NCBI GenBank assembly: GCA_022482815.1
Contig: JAKVOM010000001.1
Location: 806,001-870,000 of the forward strand
Reading direction: 5' to 3'
From: Acidaminococcus sp.
GTDB lineage: Bacteria; Bacillota; Negativicutes; Acidaminococcales; Acidaminococcaceae
Length of the DNA stretch: 64,000 bases
A program made the translations under genes and the position numbers. The notes below the pieces were generated by a model. It worked only from the letters and a program-made list of their open reading frames with translations. It did no database searches and had not been told where the DNA came from. Positions 1-9,645 of the stretch are shown one piece after another. The stretch's first letter is position 1; each line of letters begins with the position of its first letter.

Positions 1-60
1 AAAAAGGTATTCATGTATGCAGCAAATGGACAATTAAAAAATAAACAGGAATTTTTGAAA

Positions 61-92
61 GGGCAGGAATTTAGACCTGCCCTTATTTTTTG
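61..92 (+). terminator. Rho-independent terminator of an upstream gene
   Basis: Stem GGGCAGG (61-67) pairs with CCTGCCC (76-82) and is followed by a T-rich tract. It probably ends a gene lying left of the window; bases 1-60 hold no recognisable coding end. Bases 93-268 are AT-rich leader with a TATAAT at 210-215 and no good -35 box. Confidence 0.75.
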
Positions 93-268
93 TTCTGTTT
101 GTCCTTTCTGGACCGGCAATTGTTTATTTGCCACATACAAAATTGAATGAAAAATCATAAAGATAATGAAAATAATAAAAATTGTATAGATTTTAAATTG
201 TAAAGAGTCTATAATGAAAGGGTAAATGAAAAAGCGAAACTAAACTTTCGCAGAAGGGGGTTAATGTA

Positions 269-1708
269 ATGATTAGCTTTTTTGTGTGTCTTGCTATCCT
301 AATTCTTGGCTATTTCATTTACGGCGGGTATGTTGAGAGCTGCTTCCGTCCTCCTATCGATGACAGAAAGACTCCGGCATACAGACTGGAAGATGGCGTT
401 GACTATGTCCCGATGGACACGCCGCGCGTATTCCTTATCCAGCTGCTGAACATTGCTGGCCTGGGTCCTATCTTTGGTGCTCTGGCTGGTGCAATGTGGG
501 GTCCTGCCGTATTCCTGTGGATCACCTTCGGTACGGTGTTTGCCGGCGGTGTCCATGACTTCATTTCCGGCCTGCTGTCCGAACGTAATGACGGCGCCAG
601 CATCGCTGAAATCGTAGGTAAGTACCTTGGCCCTACGATGAAGACGGTTATGCGTGTCTTCTCTGTTGTCCTGTTGATCCTTGTAGGTGTTGCCTTCACG
701 ACTGGCCCTGCCGGCCTGCTGACGAAGATTACGACTCAGAGCTTCAACTTCTGGCTGGTTGTTCTGCTGATTTACTATTTCGTCGCAACCTTCCTGCCAA
801 TTGATAAAGTCATTGGCAGACTGTATCCGGTCTTTGGCTTCTGCCTGATTTTCATGGCAGTCGGCGTTTGTGTAATGCTCTTTGCTAAAGGTTACAACAT
901 TCCTGAAATTGCTTTCGTCAATATGCATCCGAAAGGAACTCCGGTTTGGCCGATTATGTTCATCACCGTTGCCTGCGGTGCTATTTCCGGTTTCCATTCC
1001 ACTCAGTCTCCTCTGATGGCTCGCTGCATCAAGAGTGAACGTGAATGCCATAAGATTTTCTACGGTGCTATGGTTTGCGAAGGTATCATTGCTCTGATTT
1101 GGGCTGCAGCTGGCTGCTCCTTCTACAATGGTACTTCCGGACTGGCTAAAGCTTTCGTCACCTACAAAGGTGCCGGCGGCGTTGTCTATGATATCTGCAA
1201 AGGCCTGATGGGCGGTGTTGGTACCGTTATCGCTATGATCGGTGTTATTGCCTGCCCTGTATCTTCTGCTGATACGGCATTCCGCAGTGCTCGTTACACC
1301 ATTTGCGACTGGTTCCGCATTGATCAGAAGACTATTGCAAGCCGTCTGAAACTTTCTGTACCTATCATCCTGATTGGTGGTATTCTGACTCAGGTTGACG
1401 TAACCATTCTTTGGAGATATTTCTCCTGGACGAACCAGACTCTGGCTATGTTTGTTCTGTGGGCCGGTGCTATGTACCTGCTGGCTAACAAGGGCAACTA
1501 CTGGATTGCTCTGATTCCTGGTACCTTCATGAGTGCAGTATCCTGCACCTACATTCTGATGGCTAAGGAAGGCCTTGGTCTTTCTACTACCGTCGCTTAT
1601 CCTGCTGGTATCGTTGTCGCTATCATTGCAAACATCCTGTTCTGGAAGCGCGCAAAGAGAGTTGAAAAGGGCGAAATCGATCTGGCTGATAAACCTGTTG
1701 AAGGCTGA
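269..1708 (+). CDS. cstA: CstA-family carbon starvation / peptide transporter
   Basis: Polytopic inner-membrane protein of 479 residues, the short form of the CstA family. CstA proteins import peptides or pyruvate during carbon limitation. Seen: about a dozen hydrophobic segments, an early FGTVFAGGVHDF segment and a GFHSTQSPLMARC segment typical of the family. The ATG at 269 follows AGAAGGGGG by about 9 bases. The gene stands alone, closed by a strong terminator at 1727-1760. The exact substrate is not readable from sequence; amino acids or pyruvate would suit an amino-acid-fermenting host. Confidence 0.93.
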   Translation: MISFFVCLAILILGYFIYGGYVESCFRPPIDDRKTPAYRLEDGVDYVPMDTPRVFLIQLLNIAGLGPIFGALAGAMWGPAVFLWITFGTVFAGGVHDFISGLLSERNDGASIAEIVGKYLGPTMKTVMRVFSVVLLILVGVAFTTGPAGLLTKITTQSFNFWLVVLLIYYFVATFLPIDKVIGRLYPVFGFCLIFMAVGVCVMLFAKGYNIPEIAFVNMHPKGTPVWPIMFITVACGAISGFHSTQSPLMARCIKSERECHKIFYGAMVCEGIIALIWAAAGCSFYNGTSGLAKAFVTYKGAGGVVYDICKGLMGGVGTVIAMIGVIACPVSSADTAFRSARYTICDWFRIDQKTIASRLKLSVPIILIGGILTQVDVTILWRYFSWTNQTLAMFVLWAGAMYLLANKGNYWIALIPGTFMSAVSCTYILMAKEGLGLSTTVAYPAGIVVAIIANILFWKRAKRVEKGEIDLADKPVEG

Positions 1709-1726
1709 TTGCTTTACAAGACACGA

Positions 1727-1760
1727 AAAACTGCGGTGCGAATGCACCGCAGTTTTTTTT
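1727..1760 (+). terminator. Terminator after cstA
   Basis: Perfect stem CTGCGGTGC (1731-1739) / GCACCGCAG (1744-1752), loop GAAT, then eight T residues. Confidence 0.93.
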
Positions 1761-1774
1761 ATAATAAAATAATT

Positions 1775-1835
1775 CAGGAGGTTTTTGCTTTACTCCTGCA
1801 ATCAGCTTCCGCATAGTCGGAAGCTGGGGAAACTT
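1775..1835. repeat. Interspersed palindromic repeat, copy A
   Basis: Contains GGAGGTTTTTGCTTTACTCC followed by a hairpin AGCTTCCG (1804-1811) / CGGAAGCT (1818-1825). The same layout recurs at 3211-3282 and in part at 3335-3370. It resembles REP-type intergenic repeats. The rest of 1836-1960 holds nothing I can identify. Confidence 0.5.
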
Positions 1836-1961
1836 ATTGAGGCAGAGGATTGTCATCAATCAGGGCAACCGGCACAGAAAATTTATCATTTTATAAAGGC
1901 GTTTTATTTGCAGCGTTCACTATGTGGGCACTCACCAAATCATAAAGAATTCATAAGAAAA

Positions 1962-1991
1962 TTCACAAAAAAAACACAAAGTATTTATAAT
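1962..1991 (+). promoter_or_regulatory. Candidate promoter of ompA
   Basis: TTCACA (1962-1967), 18-base spacer, TATAAT (1986-1991), in an AT-rich stretch about 110 bases before the ompA start. Confidence 0.5.
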
Positions 1992-2099
1992 ATATTCATG
2001 TTTTCTTCATAATTTAGATTTAAATTTATACCAATGACTGAAGAGTCAAGTTCTTTTAAATTGATGTCAAAAAGGAAAACGAGGAAAGAAGGCATTGGT

Positions 2100-3131
2100 A
2101 TGAAGAAGAAGGTAGTTGTTGCTACGCTGATGGCACTCGTTGCTGGGGCTTCTATCGCCAGCGCAGCACCGCAAACAACTTGGGATCAGGGAGAATGGCA
2201 GCTCGATTTGGGCGCCTGGGATCCGAAAGCAAAAACCTATGGACATGACAGCGAGACGAAATGGAATTTCTATGGTGGCCTGGGTTACGGTATTTCCGAT
2301 AAATGGGCTCTGCGCTATGACTATCATGGCCTGAAGACCGACGCCGGTGATTTCGATACCGATGGCGATGAACACGAAGTTAATCTGCTGTACAGCCTGG
2401 GCAAGAACGTTGCTCTGTTTGCCGGCTGGAACCGCATCAACAATGACTTTGGACATGGCTTTGACGAAACCAACAACGTGGCTCAATTTGGTGTAGCTAC
2501 GAAGTTTGATCTTGCTAAGAACCTGGCTCTGTACGCTGAAGGCGCACTGGGCACGAAGAGCACTTCCCTGTGGGAAGCTGGTCTTTCTTACACGATCAAT
2601 GATGACTGGGACATCAACGCCGGTTACCGTTATGTTGATACCGAACTGAATGATGACCACAACATCAAATATCGTGGCTTCCTGGTAGGTCTGTCCTATC
2701 GTTTCGGCGGCCATAAGGCAGAAGCTGCTCCTGTTGTTGAAGAACCGGCTCCTGTAGTAGAAGAACCGGTTGCTGAACCGGCTCATGTCTACAATGATTA
2801 CTATCTGGACAGCATCCACTTCGCTTCTGACGAAGATCAGCCGCTTGCTTCTGAAAAATCTAAGATGGATAATATCGTTAAGGTAGCTAAGGATCATCCG
2901 GATTCCACCTTCAAACTGGTTGGCAATACGGACTCCGATGCTTCTGATGCTTACAACGAAGACCTGTCCAAGCGCCGTGTTGACAACGTAGCTCAATATG
3001 TTGCAAACAACGGTGTTTCCAGTGATCGCCTGACCCTGAACTATAAGGGCGAAAAGGATCCTGTTGCTTCCAACTCTACTGAACAAGGCAAGGCTGACAA
3101 CCGCCGTGTTGATGTTTGGGAACACAAATAA
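2100..3131 (+). CDS. ompA: OmpA-family outer-membrane porin / peptidoglycan anchor
   Basis: Diderm envelope protein of 343 residues. Start chosen at 2100 because the next residues (MKKKVVVATLMALVAGASIA) form a signal peptide and GAGGAAAG lies about 10 bases upstream; the reading frame is open further 5' but that part has no signal sequence. Domains: signal peptide; alternating aromatic/polar beta-barrel to about residue 205; Pro/Glu-rich linker (APVVEEPAPVVEEPV); OmpA C-terminal domain with NEDLSKRRVDNV and NRRV, the segment that binds diaminopimelate in peptidoglycan. It links outer membrane to wall. Own promoter and terminator. Its presence marks the host as an LPS-type Firmicute. Confidence 0.92.
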   Translation: MKKKVVVATLMALVAGASIASAAPQTTWDQGEWQLDLGAWDPKAKTYGHDSETKWNFYGGLGYGISDKWALRYDYHGLKTDAGDFDTDGDEHEVNLLYSLGKNVALFAGWNRINNDFGHGFDETNNVAQFGVATKFDLAKNLALYAEGALGTKSTSLWEAGLSYTINDDWDINAGYRYVDTELNDDHNIKYRGFLVGLSYRFGGHKAEAAPVVEEPAPVVEEPVAEPAHVYNDYYLDSIHFASDEDQPLASEKSKMDNIVKVAKDHPDSTFKLVGNTDSDASDAYNEDLSKRRVDNVAQYVANNGVSSDRLTLNYKGEKDPVASNSTEQGKADNRRVDVWEHK

Positions 3132-3160
3132 TTTAATAGAATGATGCCGCTTCGGCGGAG

Positions 3161-3200
3161 AAAAAAATCGTCTCAGGAATTTTCCTGGGACGATTTTTTT
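3161..3200 (+). terminator. Terminator after ompA
   Basis: Long stem AAAATCGTCTCAGGAA paired with TTCCTGGGACGATTTT, ending in a T run. A small CCGC-TTCG-GCGG hairpin precedes it (about 3147-3158). Confidence 0.9.
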
Positions 3201-3210
3201 AATTAAATAA

Positions 3211-3282
3211 AGCAAACCGACAAAGGAGGTTTGCCTTTCCTCTGCCACCTCCTTCCACAAAGTCGGAAGGAGACGGACCACG
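3211..3282. repeat. Interspersed palindromic repeat, copy B
   Basis: AAACCGAC then AAGGAGGTTTGCCTTTCC (3214-3240) followed by the hairpin CTCCTTCC / GGAAGGAG (3249-3272). Same order of parts as copy A at 1775-1835. Confidence 0.55.
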
Positions 3283-3334
3283 AAGTGGTGGAAGAAAGTT
3301 CCTTAGTAAGCCAAGCCATTGGTTTGGCAATCCG

Positions 3335-3370
3335 CTAAACCGACGAAGGAGGTTTGCCTTTCCTTATCTC
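3335..3370. repeat. Interspersed repeat, partial copy C
   Basis: Positions 3337-3363 match 3214-3240 at 26 of 27 bases, but the following hairpin arm is absent. Repeats B and C fill most of the gap between ompA and ggt. Confidence 0.55.
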
Positions 3371-3424
3371 CAATTAGGGTACTAGGTTTCAATGCGGCCG
3401 GCGGCAAGCGACCCGCGACCAGCG

Positions 3425-3474
3425 AAAAAGTGACTATGGAATAACGAACAATCGTCGTTCCATGGTCACTTTTT
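3425..3474 (-). terminator. Terminator of ggt
   Basis: Long near-perfect inverted repeat (arm AAAAAGTGACTATGGAA on the plus strand) just beyond the ggt stop; T-rich on the minus strand. It may act in both directions. Confidence 0.8.
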
Positions 3475-3483
3475 ATAAAATAT

Positions 3484-5232
3484 TTACTTTTTGGTTGTTG
3501 TTACTTCGATGAAGCTGAGATCGGTTCTCGAATCGTGGCTGCCAGTCATCTTACCCGTTTCCGGGTCAATGATGATGGCGTTTACGTCGCCCATATAAGG
3601 TTTCACTGTCAGGTGATAGCCGCGGGCTTCAAGGTCAGCCTTATCCTTATCGGATAAACCGTTATCCGGTTCCAGCCTGATCTCGTCAGGCAGCCACTGC
3701 ATGTGGAAGCGAGGTGCGGAGACGGCTTCATTGACGGGCATTTTGTGATCAATGACGTTGGAGATAACCTGGAGAACCGTCGTAATGATGCGGCTGCCGC
3801 CCGGGCTTCCGACGACCATGAAAATCTTTCCATCTTTGGAGATGATGGAAGGGCTCATGGAGCTGAGAGGCCGTTTGTAGGGGGCAATCGAGTTGGCATC
3901 GCCGCCGATAACCCCGTACATATTAGGAACGCCAGGCTTTGCTGAGAAGTCATCCATCTCGTCATTAAGGAGGAAACCGGCACCCTCTACAGCAACACCG
4001 CTTCCGTACCAATCATTGATGGTGTACGTGACGGAAACTGCATTGCCCAAACGGTCAACTACGGAATAGTGAGTGGTCTGTGTGCCTTCTTTAATCGGGC
4101 CCAGGCCAGGTTTTACAAGGCTGCTCGGCGTAGCCTTTGTAGCATCGATGGTTTCATAAAGTTTTTTGGCATACGCTTTATCAGTGAGTTCTTTTACCGG
4201 GACATCGACGAAATCAGGATCTCCGAAATACTCGCTCCGGTCCGCGTATGCGCGGCGCATCGCTTCTGCCATGATGTGGATAGTTTGCGGTGTCCCGAAT
4301 CCGCTCTTTTGGATATCCGCATTTTCCATGATATTCAGGATTTCCGCAATGATGGGCCCTCCCGATGAAGGCGGAGCCATGGAAATAATCTTATATCCGC
4401 GATAGGTGGTCTCACTGGGCTTGCGCCATACCGGTTTATATTTGGCCAGGTCATCAGCTGTGATGAGCCCGCCATTTTCTTCCATATCCTTTACAATGAG
4501 CTTAGCCGTTTTTCCTGTGTAAAAATCACGCGGATCATCGGCAATACGGCGCAGGACTTTGGCCAGATCCTTCTGTACAAAGAGTTCGCCTTCCTTATAA
4601 AGGCTGCCGTCCTTGTGGAGGAAATATTTGCGGGATGCTTTATAAGGTGTGAAGCGTTCTGTTCCGACATCTTGTAAAGTTCCAGCCATGTTTCTTGAGA
4701 CAGTAAAGCCTTTTTCTGCCATTTCGATAGAGGGAGCAATCAGTTCTTTCAGGCTCTTGGTTCCGTATTTATTGAGCATCTCGCTCATACCGGCGACCGT
4801 CCCGGGGACACCGACGGAAAGGTAGCCTACGCGGCTCTTGCTGCTGTCGACATTTCCTTCGTCATCCAGGTACATGTCACGCGTAGCCTTGCCCGGTGCG
4901 ACTTCACGAAAATCAAGGGCCAGGTCTTCTCCGTCTTTCAAATGGATGACGGCAAATCCACCGCCGCCGATGTTGCCGGCATTGGGGTGACAGACGGCAA
5001 GGGCGTATCCTACGGCAACCGCTGCGTCGATAGCATTTCCACCCTTATTGAGAACGTCTTGCCCAATCTTGTCGGCCAGAGGCTGGGAAGAAACGACCAT
5101 GCCCGAACCGTTACTGGTTAAAAGTTCGTTTGCCGGAGCGGCCATGGTGACTGATGAGCCTAAGAGCGACAGGACCAGCGCCATCGCTGTAAAGGCTTTC
5201 TTTCTTCCCTTTGCTTTTGCACAAGTAAACAT
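3484..5232 (-). CDS. ggt: Gamma-glutamyltransferase precursor
   Basis: Periplasmic enzyme of 582 residues that cleaves gamma-glutamyl bonds (glutathione, glutamine) and transfers the glutamyl group. Start at 5232: GGAGGG sits 7 bases upstream and the product then begins with a signal peptide ending near TMAAPA. Autocleavage/nucleophile motif TTHYSVVD with the Thr at about 386, giving the usual large and roughly 197-residue small subunit. Substrate motifs LNDEMDDFS, PLSSMSPS and GSPGGSR are present. Single gene, with a good promoter at 5286-5314. Glutamate release would suit an amino-acid fermenter (inference). Confidence 0.96.
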   Translation of the reverse strand: MFTCAKAKGRKKAFTAMALVLSLLGSSVTMAAPANELLTSNGSGMVVSSQPLADKIGQDVLNKGGNAIDAAVAVGYALAVCHPNAGNIGGGGFAVIHLKDGEDLALDFREVAPGKATRDMYLDDEGNVDSSKSRVGYLSVGVPGTVAGMSEMLNKYGTKSLKELIAPSIEMAEKGFTVSRNMAGTLQDVGTERFTPYKASRKYFLHKDGSLYKEGELFVQKDLAKVLRRIADDPRDFYTGKTAKLIVKDMEENGGLITADDLAKYKPVWRKPSETTYRGYKIISMAPPSSGGPIIAEILNIMENADIQKSGFGTPQTIHIMAEAMRRAYADRSEYFGDPDFVDVPVKELTDKAYAKKLYETIDATKATPSSLVKPGLGPIKEGTQTTHYSVVDRLGNAVSVTYTINDWYGSGVAVEGAGFLLNDEMDDFSAKPGVPNMYGVIGGDANSIAPYKRPLSSMSPSIISKDGKIFMVVGSPGGSRIITTVLQVISNVIDHKMPVNEAVSAPRFHMQWLPDEIRLEPDNGLSDKDKADLEARGYHLTVKPYMGDVNAIIIDPETGKMTGSHDSRTDLSFIEVTTTKK

Positions 5233-5285
5233 ACAATATCCCTCCTTATTAGAGCAAAACAAAAAAGAAGATATCTGACGATTAA

Positions 5286-5314
5286 ATTATAATGTAAAGT
5301 CAGATGGAGAACAA
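5286..5314 (-). promoter_or_regulatory. Promoter of ggt
   Basis: On the minus strand TTGTTC (5309-5314), exactly 17 bases, TATAAT (5286-5291), about 55 bases before the ggt start. Confidence 0.65.
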
Positions 5315-5490
5315 AGGGAATGCAGTAGTAAGGGAAAATATCGGGAAAAGCTGTAATAAAAGATACACAGATGCACAACTGAAAAAACAGTGGATTCGCC
5401 CGTACAGTAATCTTTTTTTCAGAGGGGGATTTCTTTTTGACGGGACCATATTATAATGGAGTGGTAAGGACTAGAAAGGAGCGAGTCACT

Positions 5491-6228
5491 ATGGAAACCG
5501 AAGAACTGCAGCAAAAGATTGAGACTTTGGCCCAGTGGGTCAGAGATAGCGACAATATTGTCTTTTTTGGCGGTGCCGGCGTTTCGACAGAAAGCGGGAT
5601 ACCTGACTTCCGTAGTGTGGATGGCTTGTATCATATGAAATATAAATTCCCGCCGGAGACGATTTTGAGTCATACATTTTTCTGTGAAAATACCGAGGAG
5701 TTTTATCGTTTTTATCGTGATAAAATGCTGTGCCTCGACGCGCAGCCCAATGCGGCACATAAAAAATTGGCTCAGTGGGAACAGGAAGGCAAACTAAAGG
5801 CTATTGTGACACAGAACATCGATGGGTTACATCAGGCGGCGGGCAGCAAGAATGTATTGGAACTGCACGGCAGTGTGCATCGGAATTATTGCACAAAGTG
5901 CCATAAATTCTTTGATGCTGCTTACATGAAGCAGACGACGGGAATTCCGCATTGTGATAAGTGCGGCGGACTCATTAAACCGGATGTTGTCCTCTATGAA
6001 GAAGGGCTTGATATGGATATCCTGGAGGCTGCAGTGCGTTTCATTTCTGACGCAGATATGCTGATCATCGGGGGCACTTCACTAGTGGTTTATCCGGCAG
6101 CCGGGCTGATTCGTTATTACCGCGGTCATAAACTCGTACTCATTAACAAGGGGAGTACGACTTATGACCAGGATGCTGATCTCATTATTCCGGATGCTAT
6201 CGGTAAGGTCATGTCACAGCTGCCTTGA
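5491..6228 (+). CDS. cobB: Sir2-family NAD-dependent protein deacylase
   Basis: Sirtuin of 245 residues that removes acyl groups from lysines using NAD. Start at 5491, 8 bases after AGAAAGGAG; the open frame upstream to 5437 is judged non-coding. Motifs: GAGVSTESGIPDFRS (28-42, NAD binding), TQNIDGLH (107-114), catalytic His126 in ELHGSVH, and a zinc site Cys134/Cys137/Cys155/Cys158 (CTKC, CDKC). TATAAT at 5452-5457 may be its -10 box. It stands between ggt and serS and has no obvious partner. Confidence 0.93.
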   Translation: METEELQQKIETLAQWVRDSDNIVFFGGAGVSTESGIPDFRSVDGLYHMKYKFPPETILSHTFFCENTEEFYRFYRDKMLCLDAQPNAAHKKLAQWEQEGKLKAIVTQNIDGLHQAAGSKNVLELHGSVHRNYCTKCHKFFDAAYMKQTTGIPHCDKCGGLIKPDVVLYEEGLDMDILEAAVRFISDADMLIIGGTSLVVYPAAGLIRYYRGHKLVLINKGSTTYDQDADLIIPDAIGKVMSQLP

Positions 6229-6346
6229 TACGTCTGTACAGGACTGCCTTGATGGAGAGATGATAACCGGACGTATCGTTCCGGAAAAACTGCCTGTTTT
6301 ATAGGCAGTGCCGATTTTCAAGCATTTTTCTTTACGGCTCAATTTG

Positions 6347-6355
6347 TGCTATAAT
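6347..6355 (+). promoter_or_regulatory. Extended -10 promoter of serS
   Basis: TGCTATAAT, a TGn-extended -10 box, 31 bases before the serS start; the -35 region is poor, as is usual with extended -10 sites. No T-box leader (no GGTGG-type antiterminator or specifier arrangement) is visible in 6229-6371. Confidence 0.6.
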
Positions 6356-6365
6356 GGGCACATGA

Positions 6366-7661
<1,296 letters not shown>

Positions 7662-7685
7662 GATAGTAAGAAAAACGTTACAAGA

Positions 7686-7730
7686 AAAAGCTGTGAGAAG
7701 ATGATTTTTCATCTTTTCACAGCTTTTTTA
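7686..7730 (+). terminator. Terminator after serS
   Basis: Stem AAAAGCTGTGAGAAGATG / CATCTTTTCACAGCTTTT with a T-rich tail. Confidence 0.9.
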
Positions 7731-8189
7731 TATAATGGAATCCAGCTATAAAAATAGTGAAAAAATCCTCTGCCCCTGATTTTCTTCAGGATGAGTTCCT
7801 CCTATTTTACGGGAAGTCATGAACTTGACTTAAAAATGCTCAAGAAGCATCGTTTTTTCGAAAAATGTATAAAAATTCATTGTGATTTTTTTGCAACATA
7901 TACTTAAACTATTAAAATTACGCATAAATGTGTATGGATGGACAGAAAAAGCAGCACATTTTGCAGAATAATCGGGGCCCTTCATTGAGACCTATGTGAG
8001 AATATTCATTTTTCTGCCTTCTTGGATTTAAGTTTTTGGACGAATGAGGGCGTAAGAGCTTGATTGAGGCCGATTGAGCGAGTAAATGGAATAAAGCCTA
8101 TATATACATAAAATTTAGCTTTTTTTAAGGATTTTTTATTGTTTTTCTTTTATCTCCTCTAAACTCCTTCATTTTCCTCAAATTTCCTA
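7731..8189. other. Non-coding gap between serS and ldc
   Basis: About 460 AT-rich bases with stops in all frames. Small hairpins only (for example CCTGA-TTTTC-TTCAGG near 7777-7792 and ATGCT-AGCAT near 7835-7850). I see no lysine-riboswitch-like arrangement before ldc. Confidence 0.4.
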
Positions 8190-8217
8190 TTGTGTTTTCT
8201 GCGCTCTGATGTATAAT
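8190..8217 (+). promoter_or_regulatory. Promoter of ldc
   Basis: TTGTGT (8190-8195), 16-base spacer, TATAAT (8212-8217), then AAAGGAGG and the start at 8265. Confidence 0.6.
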
Positions 8218-8264
8218 AAACTACGAAAAAAAAGAGCGTCACCAGACGCAAAGGAGGACGGATA

Positions 8265-9443
8265 ATGAACGAACAAAGTTTTTTCCAATTGTCTCAAGAT
8301 GCAGTAACTCAGTTAGCTGAACGCTATGGTACTCCCTTACTGGTGCTTTCTTTAGAACAAGTTGAGAAAAACTATGATATTCTGCAGAACCATTTTCCGC
8401 AGATGAAAATTCACTATGCAATGAAAGCCAATCCGGATCTGCGGATCCTGGAGACGATGATAAATAAAGGTGCTGAATTCGATGTCGCCAGTGACGGAGA
8501 AATCAATCTGCTGTCCAGCATCGGCGTGTCCGGTGACCGGATGATCTATGCTAACCCTATTAAGACCGAAAGTGGTCTGAAGGCCTGTGTGGAAGCCGGT
8601 GTGACCCGCATGACTTTTGACAGCGAAACCGAAATTGCGAAGATTGCCAAGTTTGTACCTCACGCAACGGTTCTGCTGCGTCTGCGTATCGATAATCCCA
8701 AGGCTCATGTGGACCTTAACAAGAAATTTGGTGCACCTCGCGACAGAGCTATTGCTCTTATGCTGAAAGCCCGCGAAGCAGGCCTTGATATGGCTGGCAT
8801 TGCCATTCATGTCGGCAGTCAGGTGACGGTGGCAGATCCGTACCTGCACGCCTTTGACATTGTTAAAGGACTTCAGGAAGAAGCTGCAGGCTACGGCCTG
8901 GAGCTGCCAATCCTGGATATTGGCGGCGGTTTTCCGATTCCTGAAACGGGCGTTCATTACAATTTGTCAGCCATGCTCGACCAGATTGCTGCCCGTCTGT
9001 ATGAAGATTTTCCGGATAAGGAAATCTGGAGCGAACCGGGCCGTTATATGGCCGGAACGGCACAGAACCTGATTACAAAGGTTATCGGCGTCAACGAACG
9101 GAATGGCCAGACCTGGTATTTCCTGAATGACGGGATTTACGGAACTTTCTCCGGTGTGATTTTCGATCAGTGGGATTTCAAACTGATCAGCTTTAAGGAA
9201 GGCCGCAAAATTCCGGCAACCTTTGCCGGCCCGAGCTGTGATTCCCTTGATATTATGTTCCGCGGTAAGATGACGGAACCGCTCGAGGTCGATGACCTCC
9301 TGCTTGTACCTGTCTGCGGCGCTTACACGTCTGCTTCCGCAACTACCTTCAACGGTTTCAAGAAAGCTCGTACGGTAATTTGGGAAGAAGTTCGCAAGGA
9401 ACTGGGCTTGGAGCAGCAGGAACAGCTGTCCCTGGCTGTGTGA
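8265..9443 (+). CDS. ldc: Lysine/ornithine decarboxylase (fold III, eukaryotic-ODC type)
   Basis: PLP enzyme of 392 residues forming cadaverine from lysine and/or putrescine from ornithine. PLP Lys54 in YAMKANPD; HVGSQ near 182; glycine loop DIGGGF (218-223); EPGRY (257-261); cross-subunit catalytic Cys325-Asp327 in GPSCDSLD. The CDSLD signature is that of ornithine/lysine decarboxylases and not of diaminopimelate decarboxylase (LysA), which this fold otherwise suggests. Length matches the 393-residue dual-specificity enzyme known from Selenomonas ruminantium, where cadaverine is linked to peptidoglycan D-glutamate and is needed to hold the outer membrane. Substrate preference here is inferred. 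Confidence 0.85.
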   Translation: MNEQSFFQLSQDAVTQLAERYGTPLLVLSLEQVEKNYDILQNHFPQMKIHYAMKANPDLRILETMINKGAEFDVASDGEINLLSSIGVSGDRMIYANPIKTESGLKACVEAGVTRMTFDSETEIAKIAKFVPHATVLLRLRIDNPKAHVDLNKKFGAPRDRAIALMLKAREAGLDMAGIAIHVGSQVTVADPYLHAFDIVKGLQEEAAGYGLELPILDIGGGFPIPETGVHYNLSAMLDQIAARLYEDFPDKEIWSEPGRYMAGTAQNLITKVIGVNERNGQTWYFLNDGIYGTFSGVIFDQWDFKLISFKEGRKIPATFAGPSCDSLDIMFRGKMTEPLEVDDLLLVPVCGAYTSASATTFNGFKKARTVIWEEVRKELGLEQQEQLSLAV

Positions 9444-9453
9444 TGTAGAATTT

Positions 9454-9493
9454 AAAAAAGGTACTGTCGCATTTTATGCGGCAGTCCTTTTTT
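9454..9493 (+). terminator. Terminator after ldc
   Basis: Stem AAAGGTACTGTCGCA / TGCGGCAGTCCTTT with T6, immediately after the stop codon. Confidence 0.88.
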
Positions 9494-9645
9494 ATTTTCA
9501 GTTCAAATCAGAAGATTGAGCAACTGGTACCGCTCTGTCAAAGACCGAATCTAAGAAGTGCAGCCAATGGCCATTTTGCAGAATTCGTCTATCTATGGGT
9601 TGACGCTGCGTGGTATAATGACACGCGGAGAGGATGATTATTTTT

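Noticed and set aside
299..1747. Long open frame (about 480 codons) on the minus strand across cstA
   Set aside because: It is a mirror of the cstA reading frame; no ribosome site, composition unlike a protein, and cstA is clearly real.
2067..3281. Long minus-strand open frame across ompA
   Set aside because: Shadow of the ompA codons; runs through the terminator and repeats and has no family features.
3515..3530. GGTTCTCGAATC as a tRNA T-arm
   Set aside because: It lies inside ggt and has no acceptor or anticodon arms; no tRNA gene was found in the window.
5437..5457. TTGACG close to TATAAT before the sirtuin gene (same at 9600-9619 before the lipoprotein)
   Set aside because: The spacing is only 8-9 bases, which cannot form a normal promoter; probably chance, although the -10 boxes may be used.
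8265..9443. Diaminopimelate decarboxylase (LysA)
   Set aside because: The cross-subunit CDSLD signature and sequence length fit ornithine/lysine decarboxylases better.
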